The notes under the pieces were generated by a model. The model was not told where the DNA came from. It worked only from the letters and a program-made list of their open reading frames with translations, and searched no databases. 64,000 nt of DNA from Molossus alvarezi (Eukaryota; Chordata; Mammalia; Chiroptera; Molossidae): the NCBI GenBank assembly GCA_037176705.1, contig CM073887.1, positions 88,360,348 to 88,424,347 of the forward strand. Direction: 5' to 3'. Positions 10,606 through 21,151 of this stretch are shown piece after piece. Every line of letters starts with the position of its first letter. Position 1 is the stretch's first letter. Made by a program: the position numbers and the translations under genes.

Positions 10606-11555
10606 AAGAATAAATAGCCAAGACACTCTTGAAGAAACAGGTCAAGGTGGGAGAATTTGCTCTATTAGGTACCAAGACATATTATAAAATTATCATATTT
10701 AAGACAGTGTAATACTCGTTCAAGGAGATATAACTAGATCAATGGAACAGAATACAAAGCCCAGAAATAAATCCACACCCACGTATCTATGAACCCTTGA
10801 AATAAGATAGAGATAGTGATACAAGTGAACAGGAAAGGACAGCTTTCTCAGAAAACTGTTGCTGGAAAAAAGTAGTATTAATATGGAAACAAATAAAGCA
10901 GAGCCCTACCTCATACAATTCCAGATTAATTAAAGACACCAGTGTGAAAGCAAAATTATAAAGTTGTTAGATAGTATAACGAAAAATCTCATGCCCTCAA
11001 GGAATTCCTAAACAAGATACAAAAGCACTACCCAACAGGAAAATATCTGACTACATGAAAATGAAGAACTTTGGTTCCTCGAAAGATACCATGGAGCGAC
11101 AAGATAAGAAACAAGGTGGTAGAAGATATTTGCAACATAATCCAAAGAGTGTTAGTATCCAGAATATTTTTATAAATCCTACAAATAGGAAAATTGCAGA
11201 CAATCCCAGAGAAAACTAGGCAAAATGTTGAATAGCTACTCCACAAAAGAGGAAATCCAAATGGTCAATAAACACATAAAAATGTTCTCAGCCTCATTAG
11301 TAATCAAGACAAGGCAAATTTAAACAACAATGAGATTCATTTATGTCTTCCAGATTGGTACAAGTGAAAAAGTCTGACAATATCAGACAATTGCACATTT
11401 TGGCCAGAATGTGAAGCCATAGGAATTCTCAAATACTCCTGGTAAAAATATAAATTGTACAACATTGTGAAACTGAAATACTATCTAGTAAAATTGAATA
11501 TATTCTATGACCCAGTAATTTCACTCCTAGTTGTGTGTGTATACATTGCACATAA

Positions 11556-12262
11556 TAACAAACTTAGTGGCTTAGCATAACACAAATTTATTATTTCACA
11601 GTTCTTGGGTGGAGAAGTCTTTTTTTTTTTATCCTCACCCGAGGATATTTTTCCATTTTTTTGTACAGATAGAGTGGGAGGGAGAGAGAGGAAGGGAGAG
11701 AGAGTGAGAAACATCAATGTGAAAGGGACACATCGAGTGGCTGCCACCCGCACGACCAACCAGGGCCAGGGACAAACTGCAACCGAAGTACGTGCCCTTA
11801 GCGGGAACCGAACCTGGGTCTCTCTGGACCGCAGGCCGACGCTCTACCGCTGAGCCAAACTGGCCAGGGTGGGTGGAGAAGTCTTAAAATCAAGGTGTTT
11901 CTATGGCTGAGTCACTTCTGGAAGAAACTGTTTTTTTGTCTTTTCTAGATTCTAGAGGCCTCCTGCATGCCTTGGCTTTTGACTCTTTCCTCCACCTTCA
12001 ACACTCAGTGCAGCATTTTCAAATCTCTGTCATTCTCTCTCTGACCTCTGTGTCTGTTGTTTCACCTCCTTCTCTGGATCTCACCCACCTGCCTCCCTCT
12101 TATAAGGACTCTTGTAATTCCCTTGGGCCCACTTAGATAATCTAGGATAACCTTTTGTCTCAAAATCCTTAATTTAATCACCTCTGCAAAAGTAAGATAA
12201 CATCCACAGGTTCCAGGGATTAGGACATGGATATCTTGCTGGGTTGGGGAGTGAGGTGCATT
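11556..12262. repeat. Old LTR-like interspersed repeat
   Basis: Phrases such as ACACAAATTTATTATTTCAC, AAAATCAAGGTGTTTCTATG, CTTATAAGGACTCTTGTAAT and AGGTTCCAGGGATTAGGACA follow a widespread ancient mammalian LTR-like repeat, split by the SINE at 11622-11870. Probably of the ERVL/MaLR class; subfamily not assigned. No coding capacity. Confidence 0.45.
11622..11870 (-). repeat. Ves SINE, class I, reverse
   Basis: Tail TTATCCTCACCCGAGGATAT and tRNA-like head ending ACTGGCCAGGG. Perfect flanking repeats GGGTGGAGAAGTCTT at 11607-11621 and 11871-11885. Low divergence points to a young copy. Confidence 0.93.
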
Positions 12263-12299
12263 TATTCTGCTAATAAATATATGCACCAACATAATATTT

Positions 12300-12720
12300 A
12301 TAGCAGAGTTGTTTGCAATATAAACAGGAAAAAAACTTGTCAATTGATTTAACCTTTAAAAACAGGCAAAGCTAAATTATATTGTTTAGGAATGCATATG
12401 TTGGTGATATAGCCAAAAGAAAACCAAGAATAATCATAAAAAAACCAACAACAGGCTAATAGGTTACCTCCAAGTTTAGGGTGGGGGAGTCATGATCAAA
12501 AGGCAAATATGGGGAGAATTCTAGAGCTTTGGCAATGTTCTATATTTTGATGAGCTCTGGTTACATTGGTGTTTGCTTTATAATTATTTGTTAAGCTGTG
12601 AATACATGTTTTATACCCTTTTCTGTATGTGTGCTCTATTTTTCCATTTTAAATGTAAAAAAATAAATAAAATAAAAGCTCTTGTACTTCAAATACTGAA
12701 AAACCAAAGAGAATTAAAAA
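12300..12720. other. A/T-rich intergenic DNA, possible old L1 3' end
   Basis: Phrases such as GTTTGCAATATAAACAGG and an A-rich end (12655-12680) suggest an old L1 3' end. No gene is seen. Confidence 0.35.
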
Positions 12721-12832
12721 AACTTTTAGAATAAAGAGGGTTTGGCAAGATGGCAGAACCACTGCCTTTTCCACCAACCTCTCTCCCTCCCACCCTAAGA
12801 GCACTCCATGGGAGATCTAAATCTACTTAGCT

Positions 12833-13037
12833 TGCCTGGCCAGTGTGGCTCAGTGGTTGAGCATCAACCCATGCACCAAGAGGTCACTGGTTCGATTCCT
12901 GGTCAGGGCACATGCCTAGGTTGTGGGCCTAATCCCCAGTGGGGGGCATGCAGGAGGCGGCCAATCGAGTTCTCTCTCATCGATGTTTCTATTTCTCTCT
13001 CCCTCTCCCTTCTTCTCTCTCTAAAATCAATAAAGAA

Positions 13038-13079
<42 letters not shown>
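12833..13079 (+). repeat. Ves SINE, class II, with (AAT)n tail
   Basis: Class II head GCCTGGCCAGTGTGGCTCAG, B box GGTTCGATTCC, body AGTGGGGGGCATGCAGGAGG. The tail has become about fourteen AAT units. Flanking repeats AAATCTACTTAGCT lie at 12819-12832 and 13080-13093. Confidence 0.93.
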
Positions 13080-13083
<4 letters not shown>

Positions 13084-13093
13084 CTACTTAGCT

Positions 13094-13665
13094 GACATTC
13101 CCAAATGTCAAATGTATAGAGAACAAATATGCAAAAAGAGCCTGGGCTGTGCTGGATCCTGCTGTGAGGCAATAGGTCTATAGCCACTAGAGTCATTTTC
13201 ACATGGTGCTTCCACCTGCTTGCTACCCTATTGCCTGGTGTCTGAGCTCAGAATGTTTATTCCTCTAGGACTCCCAGACCAATGAGTCCCCTATCCCCTA
13301 CCCAGAACTCCTAGGGCACAGGGAAAAGTGCCATGTCCTCACCATGGAACCTCTGAATCTGGTACACACTGTCTCATAAACAGAGAAGATTACAGGTGTA
13401 GCAGGGACATACAGGAGGGTAGGTACTGCCTTCTGAGTAACTGAGGAGGCTGGGATGGCCACTCAGAAGAGTGACCATGAAATGATTCTCCAGATGAAGA
13501 GGCATGCGATATAGGTCAGTAAGGGGCCAAGTTCCCCCAGGTCGAGGAATGACCAGGGATCAGGGTGGAAAACCCTTTTGTTGGTTCTCTGAGGACCATG
13601 TGGCCACACAGAGAGATCTGAGCAATAGAAAACCTCAGAAGAGTCTCAGGCTCTATTGAGGAAAC
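13094..13665. other. Intergenic, nothing recognised
   Basis: No gene, promoter or repeat that I can name in this stretch. Confidence 0.4.
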
Positions 13666-13967
13666 ATCTAGGCTAGACTTTTTTTGTTTGTTGTGGTAGG
13701 ATATATCTTTCTTTTTTACGGCCAAGTAGTAGTCCATTATGTAAATGTACACAGATATATATATATATGTAAAATCAAATTTACCATTTTAACCCTTTTT
13801 TAATATTTAAAAAATATTAAAAAATAGTTTTCAATTAGTTTACATTCAATATTATTTTGTATTAGTTTCAGGTGTACGACATAGTAGTTAAGCAATCATA
13901 TACTTTACAAAGTGATTCCCTGATATTTCCAGTGCCTACCTAGCACCATAAATAGTTATTACAATAT

Positions 13968-13970
<3 letters not shown>

Positions 13971-14006
<36 letters not shown>

Positions 14007-14244
14007 CCTCACCCGAGGATATTTTTCCATTTTTTTGTACAGATAGAGTGGGAGGGAGAGAGAGGAAGGGAGAGAGAGAGAGAAACATCGACGTGAAGGG
14101 ACACATCGAGTGGCCGCCACCCGCACGACCAACCAGGGCCGGGGACAAACCGCAACCGAAGTACATGCCCTTAGCGGGAACCGAACCCGGGTCTCTCCGG
14201 ACCGCAGGCAGACGCTCTAACCGCTGAGCCAAACTGGCCAGGGC
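13971..14244 (-). repeat. Ves SINE, class I, reverse, first of a twin insertion
   Basis: A 33-base poly(T), AATCCTCACCCGAGGATAT and tRNA-like head ending ACTGGCCAGGGC. Flanked by TATTACAATATTAT at 13957-13970 (first base TTATT here) and 14245-14258. Confidence 0.92.
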
Positions 14245-14258
14245 TATTACAATATTAT

Positions 14259-14491
14259 TTTTTAAAAGATTTTTTATCGATTTTTGGAGAGACAAGAAGG
14301 GAGAGGGAGAGAGAGAGAAACATCGATGTGAGAACAAAACATCAATCAGCTGCCTCCTGCATACACTGGCACCCCCACCCCCACCGAGGATCAAGCCCAC
14401 AACCTGGGCATATGCCCTGACCAGGAATTGAAGCGGTAACCTTTTGGTGCACGAGATGATGTCCAACCAACTGAGCCACACTGGTCAGGGC
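14259..14491 (-). repeat. Ves SINE, class II, reverse, second of a twin insertion
   Basis: Tail TTTTTTAAAAGATTTTTTAT, body GTTTTCTCTC-type CT/GA region and head ending CACACTGGTCAGGGC. Flanked by the same TATTACAATATTAT at 14245-14258 and 14492-14505. Confidence 0.92.
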
Positions 14492-15488
14492 TATTACAAT
14501 ATTATTGACTATGTTCCCTATGCTGTACTTTACATCACCATTACTCTTTTGTGACTACCAATTTGTACTTTTAAATCCCTTCATCTTTTTCACCCAGTCC
14601 ACCAACCTCCTCCACCCTGGCGATCATCAGTCTGTTCTCTATATCTATGAGTCTGTTTAAAATTATTTGTTCATTAAGTTTGTTCTTTAATTCCACATAT
14701 AAGTGAAATCATATGGTATTTGTCTTTCTCTGACTGTCTTATTTCGCTTAGCATAATACTCTCCAGGTTTATCAATGCTATTGCAAAGGGTAAGGTTTCC
14801 TTATTTTTTTACAGCCAGACAGTATTCCATTGTATAAATGTACCACAGCTTTTTTATCCACTCATCTACTGATAGACATGTGGACTGTTTCCAAAGCTTG
14901 GCTATTACAAATAACACTGCAGTGAACATAGGGGTGCATATATTCTTTCAAACTAATGTTTTGGATTTCTTTGGCTATAGTCCCAGAAGTGGAATCTTTG
15001 GGCCATAAGGCAGTCCCATTTTTAATTTTTTTGAGGAAAGTACATATTATTTTCCATTGTAGCTGCACCAGTCTGCATTTCCACCAACTGTATAATGTTC
15101 CCTTTTCTCCACATCCTCACTGACACTTGTTTTTTTTTGATAAAACTATCCCTTTATTTTTTTATTATTATTATTATTTAATTTTTTATTTATTTTTTTT
15201 GTTACAGATATTTCACCTTTTTTACCCCATTGGCATGCCCCTCCCCACCCCACCCCCGCCCTGTCCGCGGCTTAGTTGTCCATGTCCATTGGTCATGCAT
15301 ACATGCATATAAGTTCTGTGGTTTATCTCTTCCCACCACCCCCCCACCTCCTCTTCTGAGGGATGTCAGTCTGTGCCCTACTTCCATGTTTTTGGGTCTA
15401 CCGTATTCCTCAGACTGTTATGTTCATTACATTCCGTATATAAGTGAGATCATGTGGTATTTGTTTTTTTTTGCTTGGCTTATTTCAC

Positions 15489-18400
15489 TTAGGATACTAG
15501 AGTCCCCTTTTCTCCACACCCTCGCCAACACTTGTTGTTTGATGATTTGTTGATGGCGGCCATTCTGACAGGTGTGAGGTGATACCTCATTGTTGTTTTA
15601 ATTTGCATCTCTCTGATGATTGGTGATGTTGAGCATTTCTTCATATGTCTCTTGGCCATTTGTACGTCCTGTTTGGAGAGGTGTCTATTCAGCTCCTCTG
15701 CCCATTTTTTAATTGGGTTCTTTGTCTTCCTTTTGTTGAGTTGTATGAGCACTCTCTATATATTGGAAATTAACCCCTTATCTGATACATCATTGGCAAT
15801 GATGTTCTCCCATACAGTGGGTAGCCTTTCCATTTTGATGATTGTTTCTTTTGCTGTGCAGAGGCTTTTTAGTTTGATGTAGTCCCATGTGTTCATTTTT
15901 TCCTTTGTTTCTGTTGCCTGAGGTGATGTATCAGTGAAAATTCTGCTCCGTATGATGTCCGAAATTTTGTTGCCTACATTTTCTTCTACAATTTTTATGG
16001 ATTCACAGGTCACATTTAAGTCTTTTATCCATTTTGAGTTTATTTTTGTGTATGGTGTAAGTTGATGGTCTAGTTTCATTTTTTGCATGTAGCTGTCCAA
16101 TTTTCCCAACACCATTTATTAAAGAGGCTGTCTTTACTCCACTGTATGCTCTTGCCACCTTTGTCAAATATTAATTGAGCGTATTGCCTTGGGTCCATTT
16201 CTGGGTTTTCAGTTCTGTTCCACTGGTCTATATGCCTGTTCTTGTGCCAGTACCAGGCTGCTTTGTAGTATAACCTGATATCTGGTATTGTGATCCCACC
16301 TACTTTGTCCTTCTTTTTCAAGATTGCTGTGGCTATTCGGGGTCTTTTTTGGTTCCATATGAACTTTTGAAGTATTTGCTCTAGTTCTATGAAATATGTC
16401 GTTGGTATTTTGATGGGGATTGCATTGAATCTATAGATTGCTTTGGGTAGTATGGACATTTTAATGATGTTAATTCTTCCAATCCATGAACAGGGTATGT
16501 GCTTCCACTTTTTTATATCTTCCTCTATTTCTTTTTTTCAATATCCTGTAGTTTTCTGCAAATAGGTCTTTTACTTCTTTGGTTAGGTTTATTCCTAGGT
16601 ATCTTAATTTTTTTGGCGAGATGGTAAATGGGATTGTTTTTTCAGTTTCTCTTTCTGTGAGTTCATCATTGGTGTATAAGAATGCCGTCGATTTCTTGAC
16701 GTTAATTTTGTATCCTGCTACTTTGCCAAATTCAATTCTTAAGTCTAGTAGATTTTTGATGGACTCTTTAGGGTTTTCTATGTATAATAACATGTTATCT
16801 GCAAATAATGACAGTTTCACTTCCTCCTTTCCAATTTGGATCCCTTTTATTTTTTTCTCATGTCTGATTGCTGTGGCTAAGACTTCCAGTACAATGTTAA
16901 ATAAGTGTGGCGAAAGTGGACATCCCTGTCTTGTTCCTGTTCTTAATGGAAATGTTTTTAGTTTCTGTCCATTGAGTATGATGTTGGCTGTAGGTATTTC
17001 ATATATGGCCTTTATTATGTCGAGATATGATCCCTCTATTCTCACATTGCTGAGCGTTTTTATCAGAAATGGATGCTGGATTTTGTCGAATGCTTTTTCA
17101 GCATCTATTGATATTATCATGTGGTTTTTATTCTTCATCTTATTTATGTGATGTATCACATTTATTGATTTGCGAATATTGTACCAGCCTTGCATCCCTG
17201 GAATGAATCCCACTTGGTCATGGTGAATAATTTTTTTGATGTATTTCTGGATCCGATTTGCTAATATTTTGTTCAGGATTTTGGCGTCTATGTTCATCAG
17301 GGATATAGGCTGTAGTTTTCTTTCTTTGTAGTGTCTTTTTCTGGTTATGGAATTAGAATTATGCTGGCCTCATAAAACTTGTTTGGAAGTCTTCCTTCTT
17401 CTTGAATTTTTTGAAATAGTTTGAGGAGAATGGGTGTTAGTTCTTTTTTGAATGTTCGGTAAGACTCCCCCGTGAAGCCATCTGGGCCTGGGCTTTTGTT
17501 TGCTGGGAGAGTCTTGATTACCTCTTCAATTTCCTTAGTAGTTATTGGTCTGTTCAAGTTTTCTATCTCTTCCCGGTCCAGTTTTGGGAGACTGTGTGTT
17601 TCTAGAAATTTGTCCATTTCGCTTAGATTGTCGAATTTGTTGCCATATAGTTGTTCATAGTAGTTGTTAACAATCTTTGTTATTTCCGTGGTGTTGGTTT
17701 TTACTTCTCCTCTTTCATTTCTGATTTTGTGTATTTGGGTTCTCTCTCTTTGTTTCTTGGTGAGTCTCACTAAGGGTCCATCAATCTTGTTTATCTTTTC
17801 GAAAAACCAGGTCTTTGTTTCATTGATCCTTTGAATTGTTTTTTTGGTCTCTATGTCATTTATTTCTGCTCTGATCTTTACTATTTCCTTCCTTCTACTT
17901 GCTCTGGGTTTTTTTTGTTTGTTTGTTTGTTTGCTTTCTAATTCTTTCCGTTGTTAGGTTAGACAGTCAATTAGAAATTTTTCTTGTTTTTTGAGGTAGG
18001 CCTGTAGTGCTATGAACTTCCCTCTCAGAACTGCTTTTGGTGCATCCCATAGATTTTGTATTGTTGTGTGTTCATTTTCATTGGTTTCCAGGAAGTTTTT
18101 AATTTCTTCCTTAATCTTCTCAGTGACCCATTCATTGTTTAATAACATGCTATTTAGCCTCCATGTGTTGAAATGTCTTTGCATGTTCTTGTTGCAATTG
18201 ATTTCTAGTTTCATGCCATTGTGATATGAGAAGATGCTTGATATGATTTCAATCTTCTTGAACTTGTAGAGATTTAGTTTGTGTCCTATCATGTGGTCTA
18301 TCTTTGAGAATGTCCCGTGTGCACTTGAGAAGAATGTGTATTCTGTGGTTTTGGGGTGTAATTCTCTGTAGATATCTATTAAATCCATTTGGTCTAGTGC

Positions 18401-18895
18401 TTCATTTAGAGTCTCTGTTTCCTTGCTAATTTTTTGCCTAGAGGATCTATCCAGTGCTGTCAACGGGGTGTTGAAGTCCCCTGCTATGATTGTATTGTTG
18501 TTGATTTCTCCGTGGAAGTCCTCCAGAAGATTTTTATATATTTTGTTGCTCCTATATTGGGTGCATATATGTTCATCAAGGTTATATCTTCCTGTTGGAT
18601 AGATCCTTTCAATATTATGTAGTGCCCTTCTTTGTCTCTAGTTATGGTCTTCATTTTGAAATCTATTTTATCAGATATGAGAATTGCTACCCCAGCTTTT
18701 TTTTGCTTTCCATTTGCTTGGAAGGTTTTTTTCCATCCCTTCACTTTCAACCTATGTGAGTCTTTTGTTGTGAGGTGTGTCTCTTGTAAACAACATATGA
18801 TGAGTCATGCTTTCTTATCCAATCAGCTACTCTGTGTCTTTTTATGGGAGCATTCAATCCATTTACATTTAAGGTGATTATTGATATGTACTTAT
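15489..18895 (-). pseudogene. L1 ORF2 (endonuclease-reverse transcriptase), broken
   Basis: Matching pieces in order: endonuclease part at about 18895-17954 ([29 protein letters not shown]), reverse transcriptase at 17770-16470 ([55 protein letters not shown]), and the C-terminal region with cysteine-rich end at 16459-15489 ([15 protein letters not shown]). At least five frame changes separate them. The catalytic motif reads FADN (16794-16805) instead of FADD. Confidence 0.85.
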
Positions 18896-19087
18896 TTATT
18901 GCCATTTTTGTTTAGTGTGGTTCTATTTTTCTTCCAATTTCTACTGCTAATTACAGCAGTCCTTTTAACATTTCTTGCAGTGCTGGTTTGGTGCTAATGT
19001 ATTCCCTTAACCTTTTATTGTCTGGGAAGCTCTTTATTTGACCTTCTATTTTGAATGATAGCCTTGCTGGGTAGAATAGTCTTGGAT

Positions 19088-20111
19088 TCAGATTCTTTTT
19101 TTCATGACTTTGATTACTTCATGCCATTCTCTTCTGGCCTGTAGTGTTTCTTGTGAGAAGTCAGCTGAGAGCCTTATGGGGTTTCCTTTGTAGGTAACCT
19201 GTTGCTTATCTCTTGCTGCTTTTAGGATTCTCTCTTTGTCTTTAATTTTTGGCATTTTAATTACTATGTGTCTTGGTGTGGGCCTGTTTGGGTTCTTCTT
19301 ACTTGGGACTCTATGTGCTTCTTGTACTTGAATGCCTTCTTTCTTCACCAAATTAGGGAAATTTTCTGCCCCTTATTTTTAAATATATTCTCTATCCCTT
19401 GCTCATTTTCTTCTTCTTCTGGGACTCCTATGATGCAAATATTATTACGTTTCCAGATGTCCCACAGTTCTCTTAAGCTGTCGTCCTGTTTTTTGTTTTT
19501 TGTGTTTTTTGTTACCCGAGGATATTTTTCCATTTTTTGTACAGATACAGTGGGAGGGAGAGAGAGGAAGGGAGAGAGAGAGAGAAACATCGACGTGAAG
19601 GGACACATCGAGTGGCTGCCACCCGCACGACCAACCAGGGCCGGGGACAAACTGCAACCGAAGTACGTGCCCTTAGTGGGAACCGAACCCGGGTCTCTCC
19701 GGACCGCAGGCCGATGCTCTAACCGCTGAGCCAAACTGGCCAGGGCTGTCTTCCTGTTTTTTAATAGTTTTTTCCTTTTGTTTTTCTGATTGGTTGATTT
19801 TTTTCTACCCTGTCCTCTAATTCACTGATCCGGTCCTCAGCTTCCTCTACTCTGCTTTTTAAACCTTCCAATGTGTTTTTCATTTCGGATATGTCATTTT
19901 TTATCTCTTCTTGTTGGTTTTTAATTTCCATTTGGCTTATTTTCAGTGTCTCTATGTCCTTACTCATGCTGTTCAGCTTCCTCAAGATCATCGCTCTGAA
20001 TTCTAGCTCTGTTAACATGCCTAATTGCTCCACATTGATCTCATCTTCGGTGGAGGTCTCTTGCTCTTTCATTTGGCTTCTGTTTCTGTGTTTCACCATT
20101 ATGGCTATCAC
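19088..20111 (-). pseudogene. L1 ORF1, split by a SINE
   Basis: The N-terminal coiled-coil part is at 20111-19763 (LEGLKSRVEEAEDRISELED). After the SINE (19496-19744) the RRM and C-terminal part continues at 19495-19088 (NNICIIGVPEEEENEQGIEN, TPRHIVIKMPKIKDKERILK). A frame change lies near 19350. Confidence 0.85.
19496..19744 (-). repeat. Ves SINE, class I, reverse, in L1 ORF1
   Basis: Tail TTACCCGAGGATATTTTTCC and head ending ACTGGCCAGGG. Flanks CTGTCGTCCTGTTTTTT (19478) and CTGTCTTCCTGTTTTTT (19746) are target repeats with one difference. Low divergence. Confidence 0.92.
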
Positions 20112-20923
20112 TGTGGGCTTTGGAGCCTGTCAAGTTCTCCCTGTGGGTGTTGGTGTTCTGCTGTTTGTGGCTCCCTCTCCTGTGTTTAGATGAGCGAGGG
20201 AGGACCCACGTTGAACACCACTGTCAAGTCTTACTTTCCTGGTTAAAGTTGCTAGCCCAGGAAAGGTACTGTTATCCTCCAGCTTTTTGCCTGGAGGCTA
20301 GCAGTCGAGGTTACTTGATGAGTTTTGGGTTGTCAGTTGATTGAAAAACTCCCTCAGGTGCTCAGAACACAGGGGATTTCCCGAGGGTGGGGCAGATGCT
20401 GGTTGTTAATGATCCTCAATTAGCACTTCAATGGCCCACAGGGTGGGGTTGGATCTCCGAGGGAGGGGCTGCTGCCTCTCCTCAGAGCCCTGGGAAGGAG
20501 CAGTATGGTCACCGTCCTGCGTCGCTGCACTCAGCAGAAGCTCTGAGCGCCCTCCAAACCCCGAGTGTCCCGACACAGTTCCAGTCCAGTCTGCCCTCCC
20601 TCTGCCGGAGCCCAAGGTGAGTGGCTGTGGTTGTTTCAGCCTCTGTCCGGCTCTGCGCTGTGGAGCCGCCTGGGAGTGTAACCTGAGGTCGCCGCTCCCA
20701 GCTGAGGCCGCTGCCGAGCTGCCGACCGTGGGCTCCCAGCCCCCGTCTCGCGCCTTCGCAAGCCTACCGGGATGGAGTCAGTGTCCCTGGTTATATGGTC
20801 CTCGCAAGCTGCTTTTCTGTTGTTTTTTCCTGTCGATTTGTCTGTGTTATAGTTGTAATTCCAGTTTGGTTCTGGGAGACGGTCTGTGTAGCTCCGTTTA
20901 CTCCGCCGCCATTTTTCTCTCCT

Positions 20924-21150
20924 TGTTTTTTTTTTTTTATCCTCACCAGAGAACTTTTTTTGCATTTTATCTTCAAATAGAGCAGGAGGGAGACAGGGAG
21001 GAAGAGAGAGAAAGAAACATTGATATGAGAGAGACATATCGAGGCTGAGGACAAACTGCAACTAAGGTACGTGCCCTTAGCAGGAACCAAACTTGGGACT
21101 CTCTGGTCCGTGGGCTGGCACCCTAACCACTGAGCCAAACCATCCAGGGC
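20924..21150 (-). repeat. Ves SINE, class I, reverse, at L1 junction
   Basis: Tail TTTATCCTCACCAGAGAACT, body with AACATTGATATGAGAGAGAC, head ending AACCATCCAGGGC. It lies exactly between the 5' end of the younger L1 and the older L1. I see no clear target duplication. Confidence 0.8.
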
Positions 21151-21151
21151 T

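Larger units (their letters stand above)
1440..11555 (+). mobile_element. Ancient L1, sense, heavily interrupted
   Basis: Diverged L1 ORF2-type sequence reappears in order between insertions: about 1440-1686, 2203-2355, 2950-3180, 3475-3900, 4418-5243, 8208-8400 and 10625-11555. The order, with the ORF2 3' part last, shows one old sense L1 split by later SINE, DNA-transposon and HAL1-like insertions. Subfamily is not assigned, and the block may be more than one old copy. Confidence 0.65.
15140..20920 (-). mobile_element. Younger, nearly full-length L1, reverse
   Basis: Read on the minus strand: GC-rich 5'UTR (20920 to about 20112, containing AAATGGCGGCGGAGTAAACG near its start), ORF1 (20111-19088, split by a SINE), ORF2 (about 18895-15489, broken by frameshifts), a short 3'UTR with a purine-rich tract (about 15365-15225) and an A-rich tail (15201-15158). 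Total is about 5.8 kb without allowing for the SINE. Too damaged to move by itself. Confidence 0.8.

Noticed and set aside
12903..13202. Open frame with a long isoleucine run
   Set aside because: Created by the (AAT)n tail of a SINE read on the minus strand.
20431..21048. 205-codon open frame
   Set aside because: Lies in the GC-rich 5'UTR of the younger L1 and runs into a SINE; no protein features.
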